Notes: generated from the sequence alone by a model not told the origin. A stretch of DNA of 11,535 nucleotides from Chromatiales bacterium (GCA_024641465.1 JAHEDB010000032.1:1-11535); one strand, 5' to 3'; numbered from the stretch's first letter, positions 1 through 7,108 are shown. Made by a program: numbers and translations.

Positions 1-734
1 AACGTTTTAACACCGAGATCATTTTTGATTACATCAACAAAACCGATCTAAGCAAACGCCCCTTTACCCTCACCGGTGATAATGGCACCTATACCTGCGA
101 TGCCCTGATCATCGCCACCGGCGCCTCGGCCATGTATCTTGGCCTGGAATCAGAAGAAAAGTTCCGTGGTAAAGGCGTCTCAGCCTGCGCCACCTGCGAT
201 GGTTTTTTCTATCGCGGTCAGGATGTGGCCGTGATCGGCGGTGGCAATAGCGCCGTGGAAGAGGCCCTCTACCTGTCCAACATCGCCAAACACGTCACCG
301 TGGTACACCGTCGCGACAAATTCCGTTCGGAAAAGATCCTCTCGGATCAATTAATCGAAAAGTCCAAGACCGGCAACGTCAGCATCGAATGGAATTGTCA
401 GCTGGATGAAGTACTGGGCGATAAATCCGGTGTCACTGGCATGCGCATCAAGAACGTGCAGGACGGCAACACCAAGGACATCAACCTGATGGGTGTATTT
501 ATTGCCATTGGCCACAAACCCAACACCGCGATCTTCGACGGTCAACTGGAGATGAACCACGGTTACCTGAAGGTGAAAAGCGGCCTGGAAGGCAACGCCA
601 CCATGACCAGCATCCCCGGCGTGTTCGCCGCCGGCGACGTGGCCGACCATATGTACCGTCAGGCCATCACCTCGGCCGGTTCCGGGTGTATGGCGGCACT
701 GGATGCTGAGCGCTTTTTAGAAAACGAGGGATAA
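1..734 (+). CDS. trxB: Thioredoxin reductase, 3' part (5' end outside window)
   Basis: This is the NADPH-dependent flavoenzyme that reduces thioredoxin in the cytoplasm. The reading frame is open from base 3 and ends at TAA 732-734, leaving 243 residues; the family is about 315-320 long, so roughly 75 N-terminal residues with the first FAD-binding Rossmann motif lie upstream. Seen here: an ATG-like FAD-domain segment (IIATGAS), the redox-active CATC (Cys codons at 186-188 and 195-197), the NADPH-binding GGGNSAVEEALYL followed by HRRDKFR, the IGHKPNT motif, and the C-terminal FAD-contacting GVFAAGDVAD with a YRQAITSAGSGCMAALDAE tail. All are typical of low-molecular-weight TrxB. An internal ATG at 132 is not the start, because clear TrxB sequence continues upstream of it. 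trxB also heads the aat/clpA region in E. coli and Pseudomonas, which supports orthology. Confidence 0.97.
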   Translation, partial: RFNTEIIFDYINKTDLSKRPFTLTGDNGTYTCDALIIATGASAMYLGLESEEKFRGKGVSACATCDGFFYRGQDVAVIGGGNSAVEEALYLSNIAKHVTVVHRRDKFRSEKILSDQLIEKSKTGNVSIEWNCQLDEVLGDKSGVTGMRIKNVQDGNTKDINLMGVFIAIGHKPNTAIFDGQLEMNHGYLKVKSGLEGNATMTSIPGVFAAGDVADHMYRQAITSAGSGCMAALDAERFLENEG

Positions 735-752
735 GCCGTTTATTATATTTTT

Positions 753-824
753 AACCGCCAAGACGCCAAGAACGCCAAGATTTTTTACTAATTATTTATT
801 GGCGTTCTTGGCGTCTTGGCGGTT
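753..824. repeat. Perfect 26-bp inverted repeat with CGCCAAGA units
   Basis: Bases 753-778 and 799-824 are exact reverse complements (26 bp), separated by a 20-base AT-rich loop (779-798). The left arm is made of near-tandem CGCCAAGA octamers at 756-763, 764-771 and 773-780; the right arm carries TCTTGGCG at 806-813 and 814-821. It occupies most of the gap between trxB and the next gene. As RNA it would form a very stable hairpin downstream of trxB, but neither strand has a run of U directly after the stem, so it is not a classical intrinsic terminator. The construction (palindrome of short GC-rich units, intergenic, close to a stop codon) resembles dispersed REP-like elements. A role in 3'-end protection or attenuation of the downstream genes is inference. 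Confidence 0.9.
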
Positions 825-856
825 CATATCTTTTGCTATGCTGAGCATTGACTATC

Positions 857-1999
857 ATGCAATTCAAGATCGTTGAAAGTCTGCAAGCCATTGCCGCCGC
901 TGACTGGAATCGGGTCGCCGGTGTTGAATATCCCTTTACTCGTCATGAATTCCTGCTGGCCCTCGAAGAAAACGATGCTGTTGGTGAAAAGTATGGCTGG
1001 TGGCCACGTTTTTTACTGGCCTATGACCATGATCAACTGGTCGGCGCCGCACCGGTCTATCTAAAAGACAATTCCTATGGCGAGTTTGTGTTTGATATGT
1101 CCTGGGCCGATGCCTATAAACGCGCCGGGTTAAGATATTATCCCAAATATGTGGTCAGCATTCCCTACACCCCGGCAACGGGTCCCCGTATCCTGGTGGA
1201 TAAATCTCACGCCAGACAGAATGACATCCGTCTCGGTTTGATTCAGGGCGTACAACAATTGGCTGAACAATCCGGTGTGTCATCGCTGCACTGGTTATTT
1301 ACTGATGCCAATGACACGGCGGCACTAAAAGAACAAGGCCTGATGTTACGACTTGGTTGCCAATTTCACTGGATCAATCACGGTTACCAGAGCTTTGACG
1401 ATTACCTGCAAACCTTTTCCGCCCCCAAGCGCAAAAAGATCAAACGCGAGCGCCGTCGGGTCGAGGAACAGGGTATTGAGTTAGAGGTCCTGCACGGTAA
1501 TGAAATGACCGATGAGCAATGGCAGATCTACCACAACTTTTATCTCGATACCTTTGATCGCAAATGGGGCATGGCCACCCTCTCTCTCGGTTTTTTCAAA
1601 CAACTGGGCCGCACCATGCCGGACAATGTCGTCGTGGTATTCGCCAAATACCAGGGACAATATGTCGCCAGCGCCTTTAATGTGCGAGGTGAACACACCT
1701 TGTATGGCCGTCACTGGGGTTGTAATGCCGAGTTTCACAGCCTGCATTTTGAGGCCTGTTATTACCAGGGCCTGGACTATTGCATAAAACACGGTCTACA
1801 ACATTTCGAACCCGGCGCCCAGGGAGAACACAAGATCAGTCGCGGCTTTCTACCCACCCGCACCTGGTCGGCCCACTGGATCGCCCATCCGGAATTTCGC
1901 CAGGCCATCAGTGCCTTCTGCCTGCATGAACAACAGGAAATGGAACGGTATATCGAAGAACTGACCTGTCATTCGCCATTCAAAGCTCACTCGAGTTAA
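857..1999 (+). CDS. FemAB-like / GNAT-like protein of the COG3146 (DUF482) family
   Basis: The protein has 380 residues and belongs to the poorly characterised COG3146 family, often labelled 'peptidoglycan biosynthesis' or GNAT because of its resemblance to FemAB; no reaction is established. Recognisable family sequence: LHWLFTD (144-150), GCQFHWINHGYQSFDDYL (167-184), a strongly basic stretch KRKKIKRERRR (191-201) after a Ser-Ala-Pro, RKWG (235-238), YVASAFNVRG (269-278), LYGRHWGC (282-289), and FEPGAQGEHKISRGF (317-331). No signal peptide or membrane segment is seen, so it is likely cytoplasmic. ATG at 857 is chosen; a TTG in frame at 848 would add three residues but leaves almost no room for the weak GAG at 843-845. 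The stop is one base before the aat ATG, so translation coupling with aat is likely. The basic patch may suit RNA binding, which is inference. Confidence 0.9.
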   Translation: MQFKIVESLQAIAAADWNRVAGVEYPFTRHEFLLALEENDAVGEKYGWWPRFLLAYDHDQLVGAAPVYLKDNSYGEFVFDMSWADAYKRAGLRYYPKYVVSIPYTPATGPRILVDKSHARQNDIRLGLIQGVQQLAEQSGVSSLHWLFTDANDTAALKEQGLMLRLGCQFHWINHGYQSFDDYLQTFSAPKRKKIKRERRRVEEQGIELEVLHGNEMTDEQWQIYHNFYLDTFDRKWGMATLSLGFFKQLGRTMPDNVVVVFAKYQGQYVASAFNVRGEHTLYGRHWGCNAEFHSLHFEACYYQGLDYCIKHGLQHFEPGAQGEHKISRGFLPTRTWSAHWIAHPEFRQAISAFCLHEQQEMERYIEELTCHSPFKAHSS

Positions 2000-2000
2000 C

Positions 2001-2723
2001 ATGAGCGCACCCTACTGGTTAAACATCCACGACCCGAACGACTTTCCCGATGTCAGTCTGGCCATGACCGAACCCGATGGCCTGCTGGCCGTCGGTGGGG
2101 ATCTCTCCGAACCGCGCTTACTGGCGGCGTACCGAAGAGGCATTTTCCCCTGGTACAACGAGGATCAACCCATCCTCTGGTGGTCACCCGATCCCCGTGC
2201 AGTATTGTTCCCCGACAAACTTATCGTCAGCAAAAGTCTACGCAAAACAATCCGCAAACAGGTCTTTGATGTAAAATTCGATACTGTTTTTGCACAGGTC
2301 ATGCAGGAATGCGCTGCACCGCGTCGCAGTCAAAACGGCACCTGGATCAGCGATGAAATACGTCAGGCCTATTATCGTCTGCATAAGCTGGGCTATGCCC
2401 ACAGTATCGAATGCTGGCAGGATGGTCGTTTGGTGGGAGGGCTTTATGGAATCGCGCTTGGCCAGATGTTTTTTGGCGAATCCATGTTCAGCCGTGTAAC
2501 AGATGCCTCCAAGGTCGCGTTTGCCTATCTGGTCAGACACCTACAAGCCAGGGGATTTGCGGTGATTGATTGTCAGGTCAGCAGTGCTCATCTGACATCG
2601 CTGGGGGCATGCAATATCGAACGCAGCAAGTTTGTGACTTATTTGAATGAATACTGCCCACGGCAGGGCTGGACGGGCGAGTGGCGGGTTGATCCTCAGG
2701 TGGAAGATTCACTCAAATTTTAA
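2001..2723 (+). CDS. aat: Leucyl/phenylalanyl-tRNA--protein transferase
   Basis: Transfers Leu (or Phe) from aminoacyl-tRNA to the N-terminal Arg or Lys of proteins, converting secondary destabilising residues into primary N-degrons read by ClpS; cytoplasmic. The 240 residues match the family length (E. coli 234). Diagnostic stretches: PDGLLAVGGDL (25-35), RRGIFPWY (45-52), WWSPDPRAVL (60-69), GTWI (113-116), YAHSIECW (132-139), GGLYG (146-150), FFGESMFS (157-164), and DCQ (190-192) followed by AHLTSLGA. The DCQ Asp and Gln correspond to the catalytic pair described for E. coli Aat (Asp186, Gln188). The ATG lies one base after the stop of the FemAB-like gene, and the ribosome-binding region falls within that gene's last codons. 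The last 15 bases overlap the 3' end of the minus-strand PilZ gene, so aat and PilZ transcripts are complementary at their tails. Confidence 0.98.
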   Translation: MSAPYWLNIHDPNDFPDVSLAMTEPDGLLAVGGDLSEPRLLAAYRRGIFPWYNEDQPILWWSPDPRAVLFPDKLIVSKSLRKTIRKQVFDVKFDTVFAQVMQECAAPRRSQNGTWISDEIRQAYYRLHKLGYAHSIECWQDGRLVGGLYGIALGQMFFGESMFSRVTDASKVAFAYLVRHLQARGFAVIDCQVSSAHLTSLGACNIERSKFVTYLNEYCPRQGWTGEWRVDPQVEDSLKF

Positions 2724-3371
2724 TTCACTATCTCGATGGTTCAATAACTGCTCATAGACAAAACCTTGCACAAACACCACATCCTGTTCGGACGGATCCA
2801 TAAACTCCACTCCATAGGAATACTCCGCCTTGCCGGTGGAAGCATTTTTACCCTGGCGCATATTTCGTATCAGGCCAACCAGATGAACCTCTCTTTCAAT
2901 ATCGCCTATTTTGAGATCAAAAAATAATTCAACATGTTCTCCTTCCTGCCCGATCGGATTATTGAGCGTGACCAGGGCGCCGCCGGCACTCAGATCCCGA
3001 ATCACCGACCAGTGTTTTTTACCCTCGACCAGGGTTTGCGCAGTAAGGGAGATATGAATACGCTCTGCCTGGCGAATTTCAATCTTTTCCAGTTTTGTTG
3101 GATACTCAAGGTGCAGATACCAGAAGGGGACCTTGGTGACATACTGGACCCTGGTCTTAAAGGCGATGATATTGCGGCCTTTAAAATACCGAACGATATA
3201 TTCATCATTGGGAAAGATCTTTGCCAGGGCACCATTTTCACGAGGCATGCTAACCAGCAGGGTTTCGCCTTTTATACAACCAATGAACTGCACATCATGA
3301 CGGCGTTTGGATTCCCCCATCAGCAATTGCATGTTGAGAGACATACCGATTGTTAGATCCAGATTTTCCAT
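2709..3371 (-). CDS. PilZ domain protein with YcgR-like N-terminal domain, probable c-di-GMP receptor
   Basis: A 220-residue cytoplasmic protein with no signal peptide or membrane segment. Residues about 1-95 look like the YcgR-type PilZN beta-barrel (an SLNMQL start and a 'KTRVQYVTKVPFWYLHLEYP' stretch at 72-91), and residues about 96-212 form the PilZ domain. Both c-di-GMP contact motifs are intact: RxxxR at Arg100/Arg104 (RQAER) and (D/N)xSxxG at Asp126-Ser128-Gly131 (DLSAGG). The C-terminal YGVEFMDP is also typical. The family includes the flagellar brake YcgR, but many paralogues act elsewhere, so the output is unknown. The start is ATG at 3371 with no clear Shine-Dalgarno. The gene lies antisense between aat and bpt: its stop falls inside the last codons of aat, and it diverges from bpt across only 63 bases. 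No flagellar or chemotaxis gene is present in the window. Confidence 0.92.
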   Translation of the reverse strand: MENLDLTIGMSLNMQLLMGESKRRHDVQFIGCIKGETLLVSMPRENGALAKIFPNDEYIVRYFKGRNIIAFKTRVQYVTKVPFWYLHLEYPTKLEKIEIRQAERIHISLTAQTLVEGKKHWSVIRDLSAGGALVTLNNPIGQEGEHVELFFDLKIGDIEREVHLVGLIRNMRQGKNASTGKAEYSYGVEFMDPSEQDVVFVQGFVYEQLLNHRDSELKFE

Positions 3372-3434
3372 AGCAATTAATTAGTTATTAGGATGTCTTA
3401 TTAGCGACTCCTGAGGTTAAAATATTTAATCGCC

Positions 3435-4163
3435 ATGAAAAACGAAACCGACAAACTTAACTCTCTACTATCTTTACGGTTTTTTGTCACGCCGCTTCAT
3501 ACCTGTAATTACTTTCCCGATCGTCAGGCGGTCACCCTGGTCGTGGATCCGACCAGCAGGCTTGATTTTAGCCAATATAGCGAGCTTTCCGCCCTCGGCT
3601 TTCGTCGTAGCGGTGACCATATCTACCGACCGCATTGTCCGACTTGCCGAGATTGCATCCCGATTCGCATTGAAATCGCCCAATTTAAGCCTAATCGAAG
3701 TCAGCGGCGTATCTGGCGTGAAAACAAAAATCTACAATTGTTTACAAAGCAGGCCGGTTTTGACCCGGATCACTATGCCCTGTATCGACAATATATCCAG
3801 GCCCGTCACCAGGGTGGCGGAATGGATAGTGACGATCCAGAGCAGTATCGCCACTTTATCGAGGCCGACTGGTGCCCGACTCAGCTGCTGGAATTACGGG
3901 AAAATGATCAATTACTGGCCGTGGCTGTCACGGATGTGCTGGAAAATGGCCTGTCGGCGGTTTACACCTTCTATGATCCGACTAAACTTGCCAGGGGTCT
4001 GGGAACTTACGCCATCCTGAGCCAGATCGAGCAATGCCGACAGCGAAACCTGAAATGGCTGTATCTGGGCTACTGGATTCCGGATTCGCCTAAAATGCAA
4101 TACAAATCGCGCTTTCGGCCCTTCGAATATTTTGATGGCCAGGGCTGGAGGCCAAAAGAATAG
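3435..4163 (+). CDS. bpt: Aspartate/glutamate leucyltransferase (bacterial ATE homologue)
   Basis: Transfers Leu from Leu-tRNA to N-terminal Asp or Glu, creating N-degrons for ClpS/ClpA; family members are often mislabelled arginyl-tRNA-protein transferase. The length of 242 residues fits the family. Seen: THTC-like HTCNYFPDRQA (22-32), GFRRSGDHIYRPHC (55-68), CPTCRDCIP with Cys68, Cys71 and Cys74, the TFYDP motif, GLGTYAILSQIEQC, and the strongly conserved YLGYWIPDSPKMQYKSRFRPFE end. Cys24 with the 68/71/74 cluster could bind a metal or Fe-S centre, as reported for eukaryotic ATE1; this is inference. The ATG at 3435 has no well-spaced Shine-Dalgarno (GAGG at 3413-3416 is 18 bases away), so expression may be weak. 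The gene is absent from E. coli but present beside aat and infA in Pseudomonas. It shares its 63-base upstream gap with the divergent PilZ gene. Confidence 0.96.
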   Translation: MKNETDKLNSLLSLRFFVTPLHTCNYFPDRQAVTLVVDPTSRLDFSQYSELSALGFRRSGDHIYRPHCPTCRDCIPIRIEIAQFKPNRSQRRIWRENKNLQLFTKQAGFDPDHYALYRQYIQARHQGGGMDSDDPEQYRHFIEADWCPTQLLELRENDQLLAVAVTDVLENGLSAVYTFYDPTKLARGLGTYAILSQIEQCRQRNLKWLYLGYWIPDSPKMQYKSRFRPFEYFDGQGWRPKE

Positions 4164-4173
4164 AGCTGAGCCT

Positions 4174-4202
4174 TTGAAATCTTGGTCAATTTCAGGCATT
4201 AT
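4174..4202 (+). promoter_or_regulatory. Candidate sigma70-type promoter for infA
   Basis: TTGAAA (4174-4179) and CATTAT (4197-4202) are separated by exactly 17 bases, matching the consensus at 5 of 6 and 4 of 6 positions. The site lies in the 94-base gap between bpt and infA, placing a start near 4209 and a leader of about 50 bases. This would let the highly expressed infA be transcribed apart from bpt. It was found by eye and short matches of this kind occur by chance. Confidence 0.4.
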
Positions 4203-4257
4203 TCCGCAGCTCGAAATATTGGGCACAGACGTTAATTACAGAGAAATCGATTTATTC

Positions 4258-4476
4258 ATGCCAAAAGAAGAACATATAGAAATGGAAGGCACGGTGGTAG
4301 ACACCCTGCCCAATACCATGTTCCGGGTAGAACTGGAAAATGGCCATGTTGTTACGGCCCATATCTCGGGCAAAATGCGTAAAAACTACATCCGCATCCT
4401 CACCGGCGACAAGGTCACGGTACAACTCACCCCTTACGATCTGAGTAAAGGGCGCATCGTTTTCCGCGGTCGCTAA
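4258..4476 (+). CDS. infA: Translation initiation factor IF-1
   Basis: IF-1 is a 72-residue OB-fold protein that binds the 30S A site during initiation. The sequence from MPKEEHIEMEGTV to SKGRIVFRGR is collinear with E. coli IF-1 and identical over long stretches (for example NTMFRVELENGHVVTAHISG and KMRKNYIRILTGDKVTV). The frame stays open upstream to 4132, but those residues overlap the bpt end and have no family counterpart, so the ATG at 4258 is the start. The second residue is Pro instead of the usual Ala. Only a weak purine stretch (AGAGAAA, about 4240-4246) precedes it. infA converges on clpA with just 25 bases between stops; the serW tRNA found here in E. coli is missing. Confidence 0.98.
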   Translation: MPKEEHIEMEGTVVDTLPNTMFRVELENGHVVTAHISGKMRKNYIRILTGDKVTVQLTPYDLSKGRIVFRGR

Positions 4477-4485
4477 TCCCAGCTA

Positions 4486-4507
4486 CATTGATCCCAGAGG
4501 ATCAATG
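4486..4507. other. 9-bp perfect hairpin at the infA/clpA convergent junction
   Basis: CATTGATCC (4486-4494) and GGATCAATG (4499-4507) are exact reverse complements around a CAGA loop. The hairpin fills the gap between the convergent infA and clpA stops and includes the clpA stop codon (4502-4504). Neither strand shows a U-run after the stem, so it does not qualify as a standard intrinsic terminator. It may still pause or stabilise both transcripts or define their 3' ends after processing. The position between two convergent genes is what makes it notable. Confidence 0.6.
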
Positions 4508-6766
4508 CACGGTTACTTCATCCTTGCTTTCAACTTCCAGTAGCAGTTGATCATTCTCGGCCTTGATCGTGATATGACCGCCATTTAACAGCTTGCCAAA
4601 CAACAATTCCTCGGCGAGCGGTTTCTTGATGTTTTCATGAATCACGCGGGCCATGGGCCTCGCGCCCATCTTGGGATCATAACCATGCATGGCCAGCCAG
4701 GTACGGGCCTCATTATCGACCGTCAGGGTGACGCCCTTGGCCTCCAGTTGCGCCTCGAATTCAAACAGGAACTTGTCCACCACCAGGGTAATCGTATCGG
4801 GGGTAAGTCCCTTGAATTGCACGATGGCGTCCAGGCGGTTGCGGAATTCGGGAGAAAATACCTTCTTGATGACTTCCATGGCATCGGTGGAATGATCCTG
4901 ATGACTGAAGCCGATAGAGGAACGATTCAGCTGATCGGCACCGGCATTGGTGGTCATAACAATGATCACATTGCGAAAATCCGCCTTACGGCCATTGTTG
5001 TCGGTCAAAGTGCCGTGGTCCATCACCTGCAACAACAGATTAAATACATCGGGATGGGCCTTTTCGATCTCGTCCAGCAAGACCACGGAATGGGGATGTT
5101 TGTTGATTGCCTCGGTCAGCAGGCCACCTTGATCAAATCCAACATAACCGGGAGGGGCGCCGATCAGGCGTGACACCGTATGTCGTTCCATGTATTCGGA
5201 CATATCAAACCGAATCAGTTCGATGCCCATGATGCGAGACAACTGACGAGTCACCTCGGTCTTACCGACCCCGGTGGGCCCTGCCAGCAGGAAGGAACCA
5301 ATCGGTTTGGATTCATTGCCCAGCCCGGCACGCGACAGTTTGATCGCCGTCGACAGGGTTTCCACTGCCTCGTCCTGACCATAAATGACCAGTTTCAGGT
5401 CTCGATCCAGGTTGCGCAGGGTTTCCTTGTCGCTGGAAGACACGGTCTTCGGCGGGATGCGGGCAATCTTGGACACGATGTCCTCGATCTCCTTGACCCC
5501 GATGGTTTTCTTGCGCTTTGACGGCGCGAGCAGACGTTGATTGGCGCCGGCCTCATCGATCACATCGATGGCCTTGTCGGGCAAATGCCGTTCATTGATA
5601 TAGCGTTCGGACAGTTCCACCGCAGTACGGATGGCCTGCTGGGTGTAGCGGATCTGATGATATTCCTCGAACTTGGATTTCAGGCCCATGAGGATCTGAT
5701 AACACTCTTCGGTGGTCGGCTCACTGACATCGATCTTCTGGAAACGGCGCGCCAGTGCGCGGTCTTTTTCAAAAATACCACGGTATTCCTGATAGGTCGT
5801 CGAACCGATGCATTTCAGATCACCGGAGGCCAACACCGGCTTGATCAGGTTAGAGGCATCCATGGCCCCGCCCGAGGCAGCGCCAGCGCCGATGATGGTA
5901 TGGATTTCGTCGATAAACAGTACCGAGCCCTTTTCCTTTTTCAATTGTGACAGGACGGCCTTGAGGCGTTTTTCGAAATCACCTCGATACTTGGTCCCCG
6001 CCAGCAATGAACCAAGGTCCAGAGAATAGATGGTGGAATTGGCCAGTACATCGGGGACTTCACCGTCAACAATCTTTTTCGCCAAACCTTCGGCGAGTGC
6101 CGTTTTTCCGACACCTGCCTCGCCAACAAACAGGGGATTATTTTTACGGCGGCGGCAAAGCACCTGGATGGTGCGTTCGACTTCGTGCTTACGGCCGATC
6201 AGGGGATCGATCTTGCCGGCCAGGGCAAGTTGATTCAGGTTGGTGGCATACAGTTTCAGCGGATTTTGCGAGGCATTATCGCCCTGCTCATCATCGGCTG
6301 CGGGGTTGGTCCCACTGGCCGGTTCATCTTCGCTGACTTTGGAAATTCCGTGGGAGATAAAGTTCACCACCTCCAGTCGGCTGATATCCTGCTTTTTGAG
6401 GAAATAAACGGCCTGGGATTCCTGTTCGCTGAATATCGCCACCAGCACATTGGCGCCGGTGACCTCACGTTTACCGGAGGACTGGACATGGAAGACCGCC
6501 CGCTGCAGGACACGCTGAAAACCGAGGGTTGGCTGGGTCTCGCGCTCATCATTAGGTGGCAGTAAGGGAGTGGTTTCACTGAGGAAACTTTGTAAATCGT
6601 GGCGCAACTTTTCCAGGTTGGCGCCGCAGGCCTTCAGGATATCGGATGCGGTCTGGTTATCAGACAAGGCCAGCAGTAAATGTTCCACCGTCATGAACTC
6701 GTGGTGTTTGTCACGAGCCTGTTTGAATGCTGTATTCAGCGTATTTTCAAGTTCTTTATTTAACAT
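4502..6766 (-). CDS. clpA: ATP-dependent Clp protease ATP-binding subunit ClpA
   Basis: Hexameric AAA+ unfoldase that feeds substrates to ClpP and receives N-degron proteins from ClpS; cytoplasmic. The length of 754 residues compares with 758 in E. coli. Domain order: Clp N domain (about 1-145), a polar acidic linker (about 145-168), first AAA+ module with Walker A GEAGVGKT (215-222) and Walker B VLFIDE (282-287), second AAA+ module with Walker A GPTGVGKT (496-503) and Walker B VVLLDE (561-566), then the small C-terminal domain. IGF at 618-620 is the ClpP-docking loop (IGL/F) that separates ClpA/ClpX from ClpB. There is no ClpB-type coiled-coil middle domain. All catalytic motifs are intact. 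The ATG at 6766 lies 8 bases after the clpS stop with AGGG (about 6773-6776) as ribosome site, so clpS-clpA form an operon. clpP is not in the window. Confidence 0.98.
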   Translation of the reverse strand: MLNKELENTLNTAFKQARDKHHEFMTVEHLLLALSDNQTASDILKACGANLEKLRHDLQSFLSETTPLLPPNDERETQPTLGFQRVLQRAVFHVQSSGKREVTGANVLVAIFSEQESQAVYFLKKQDISRLEVVNFISHGISKVSEDEPASGTNPAADDEQGDNASQNPLKLYATNLNQLALAGKIDPLIGRKHEVERTIQVLCRRRKNNPLFVGEAGVGKTALAEGLAKKIVDGEVPDVLANSTIYSLDLGSLLAGTKYRGDFEKRLKAVLSQLKKEKGSVLFIDEIHTIIGAGAASGGAMDASNLIKPVLASGDLKCIGSTTYQEYRGIFEKDRALARRFQKIDVSEPTTEECYQILMGLKSKFEEYHQIRYTQQAIRTAVELSERYINERHLPDKAIDVIDEAGANQRLLAPSKRKKTIGVKEIEDIVSKIARIPPKTVSSSDKETLRNLDRDLKLVIYGQDEAVETLSTAIKLSRAGLGNESKPIGSFLLAGPTGVGKTEVTRQLSRIMGIELIRFDMSEYMERHTVSRLIGAPPGYVGFDQGGLLTEAINKHPHSVVLLDEIEKAHPDVFNLLLQVMDHGTLTDNNGRKADFRNVIIVMTTNAGADQLNRSSIGFSHQDHSTDAMEVIKKVFSPEFRNRLDAIVQFKGLTPDTITLVVDKFLFEFEAQLEAKGVTLTVDNEARTWLAMHGYDPKMGARPMARVIHENIKKPLAEELLFGKLLNGGHITIKAENDQLLLEVESKDEVTVH

Positions 6767-6774
6767 ATGACACC

Positions 6775-7101
6775 CTAGTTATCGGCCTCCATTGTGCACA
6801 GTAGGGGATGGTCATGCTGGCGCGAATAATCATTGACCTGGGCTACCTTGGTCTCTGCTATATCGCGGGTATAAATACCACATATCCCTTTCCCTTGAGT
6901 GTGCACGTTCAACATGATATGGGTTGCCCTTTCACGATCCATGCCAAAAAATGCTTCCAGTATGTGAATGACGAACTCCATAGGAGTGTAATCGTCATTT
7001 AGCAGAATAACTTTATACATGGGCGGACGTTTAAGTTTTGGCTTGGTCTCTTCGAGTGCCAGGCCATCATCGTAGTGCCCTATTTGGTGTTCATTGCTCA
7101 T
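6775..7101 (-). CDS. clpS: ClpS, N-degron adaptor for ClpA
   Basis: ClpS binds substrates with N-terminal Leu, Phe, Tyr or Trp and hands them to the ClpA N domain. The protein has 108 residues: a flexible polar N-terminal extension (1-24) needed for delivery, then the compact core. Pocket residues can be placed by analogy to E. coli: LLNDDYTPMEFV with Asn35, Asp36, Asp37, Thr39 and gate-like Met41; Met63, Val66 and His67 in HIMLNVHTQG. The tail ends in PLLCTMEADN. A complete pocket predicts full recognition of the products made by Aat and Bpt encoded nearby. The ATG at 7101 has no visible Shine-Dalgarno. The gene is first in the clpS-clpA operon and diverges from cspD, as in E. coli. Confidence 0.98.
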   Translation of the reverse strand: MSNEHQIGHYDDGLALEETKPKLKRPPMYKVILLNDDYTPMEFVIHILEAFFGMDRERATHIMLNVHTQGKGICGIYTRDIAETKVAQVNDYSRQHDHPLLCTMEADN

Positions 7102-7108
7102 AATATTG

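Noticed and set aside
848..856. TTG start for the FemAB-like gene
   Set aside because: An in-frame ATG three codons later is better spaced from the only nearby purine-rich site; experimental proof is lacking.
3484..4020. 178-codon frame overlapping bpt in another plus-strand frame
   Set aside because: bpt is unmistakable in its own frame; this product is composition-driven and has no recognisable motif.
4132..4257. N-terminal extension of infA giving 114 residues
   Set aside because: IF-1 is 72 residues and the extension overlaps the bpt end without any conserved sequence.
4477..4501. serW-type tRNA expected beside infA as in E. coli
   Set aside because: The gap is 25 bases, too short for a tRNA; no cloverleaf is seen here or elsewhere in the window.
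4637..6565. Long plus-strand open frames opposite clpA (178, 137 and 126 codons)
   Set aside because: They are complementary to a perfectly conserved clpA, show no recognisable domain, and reflect third-position bias of the real gene.
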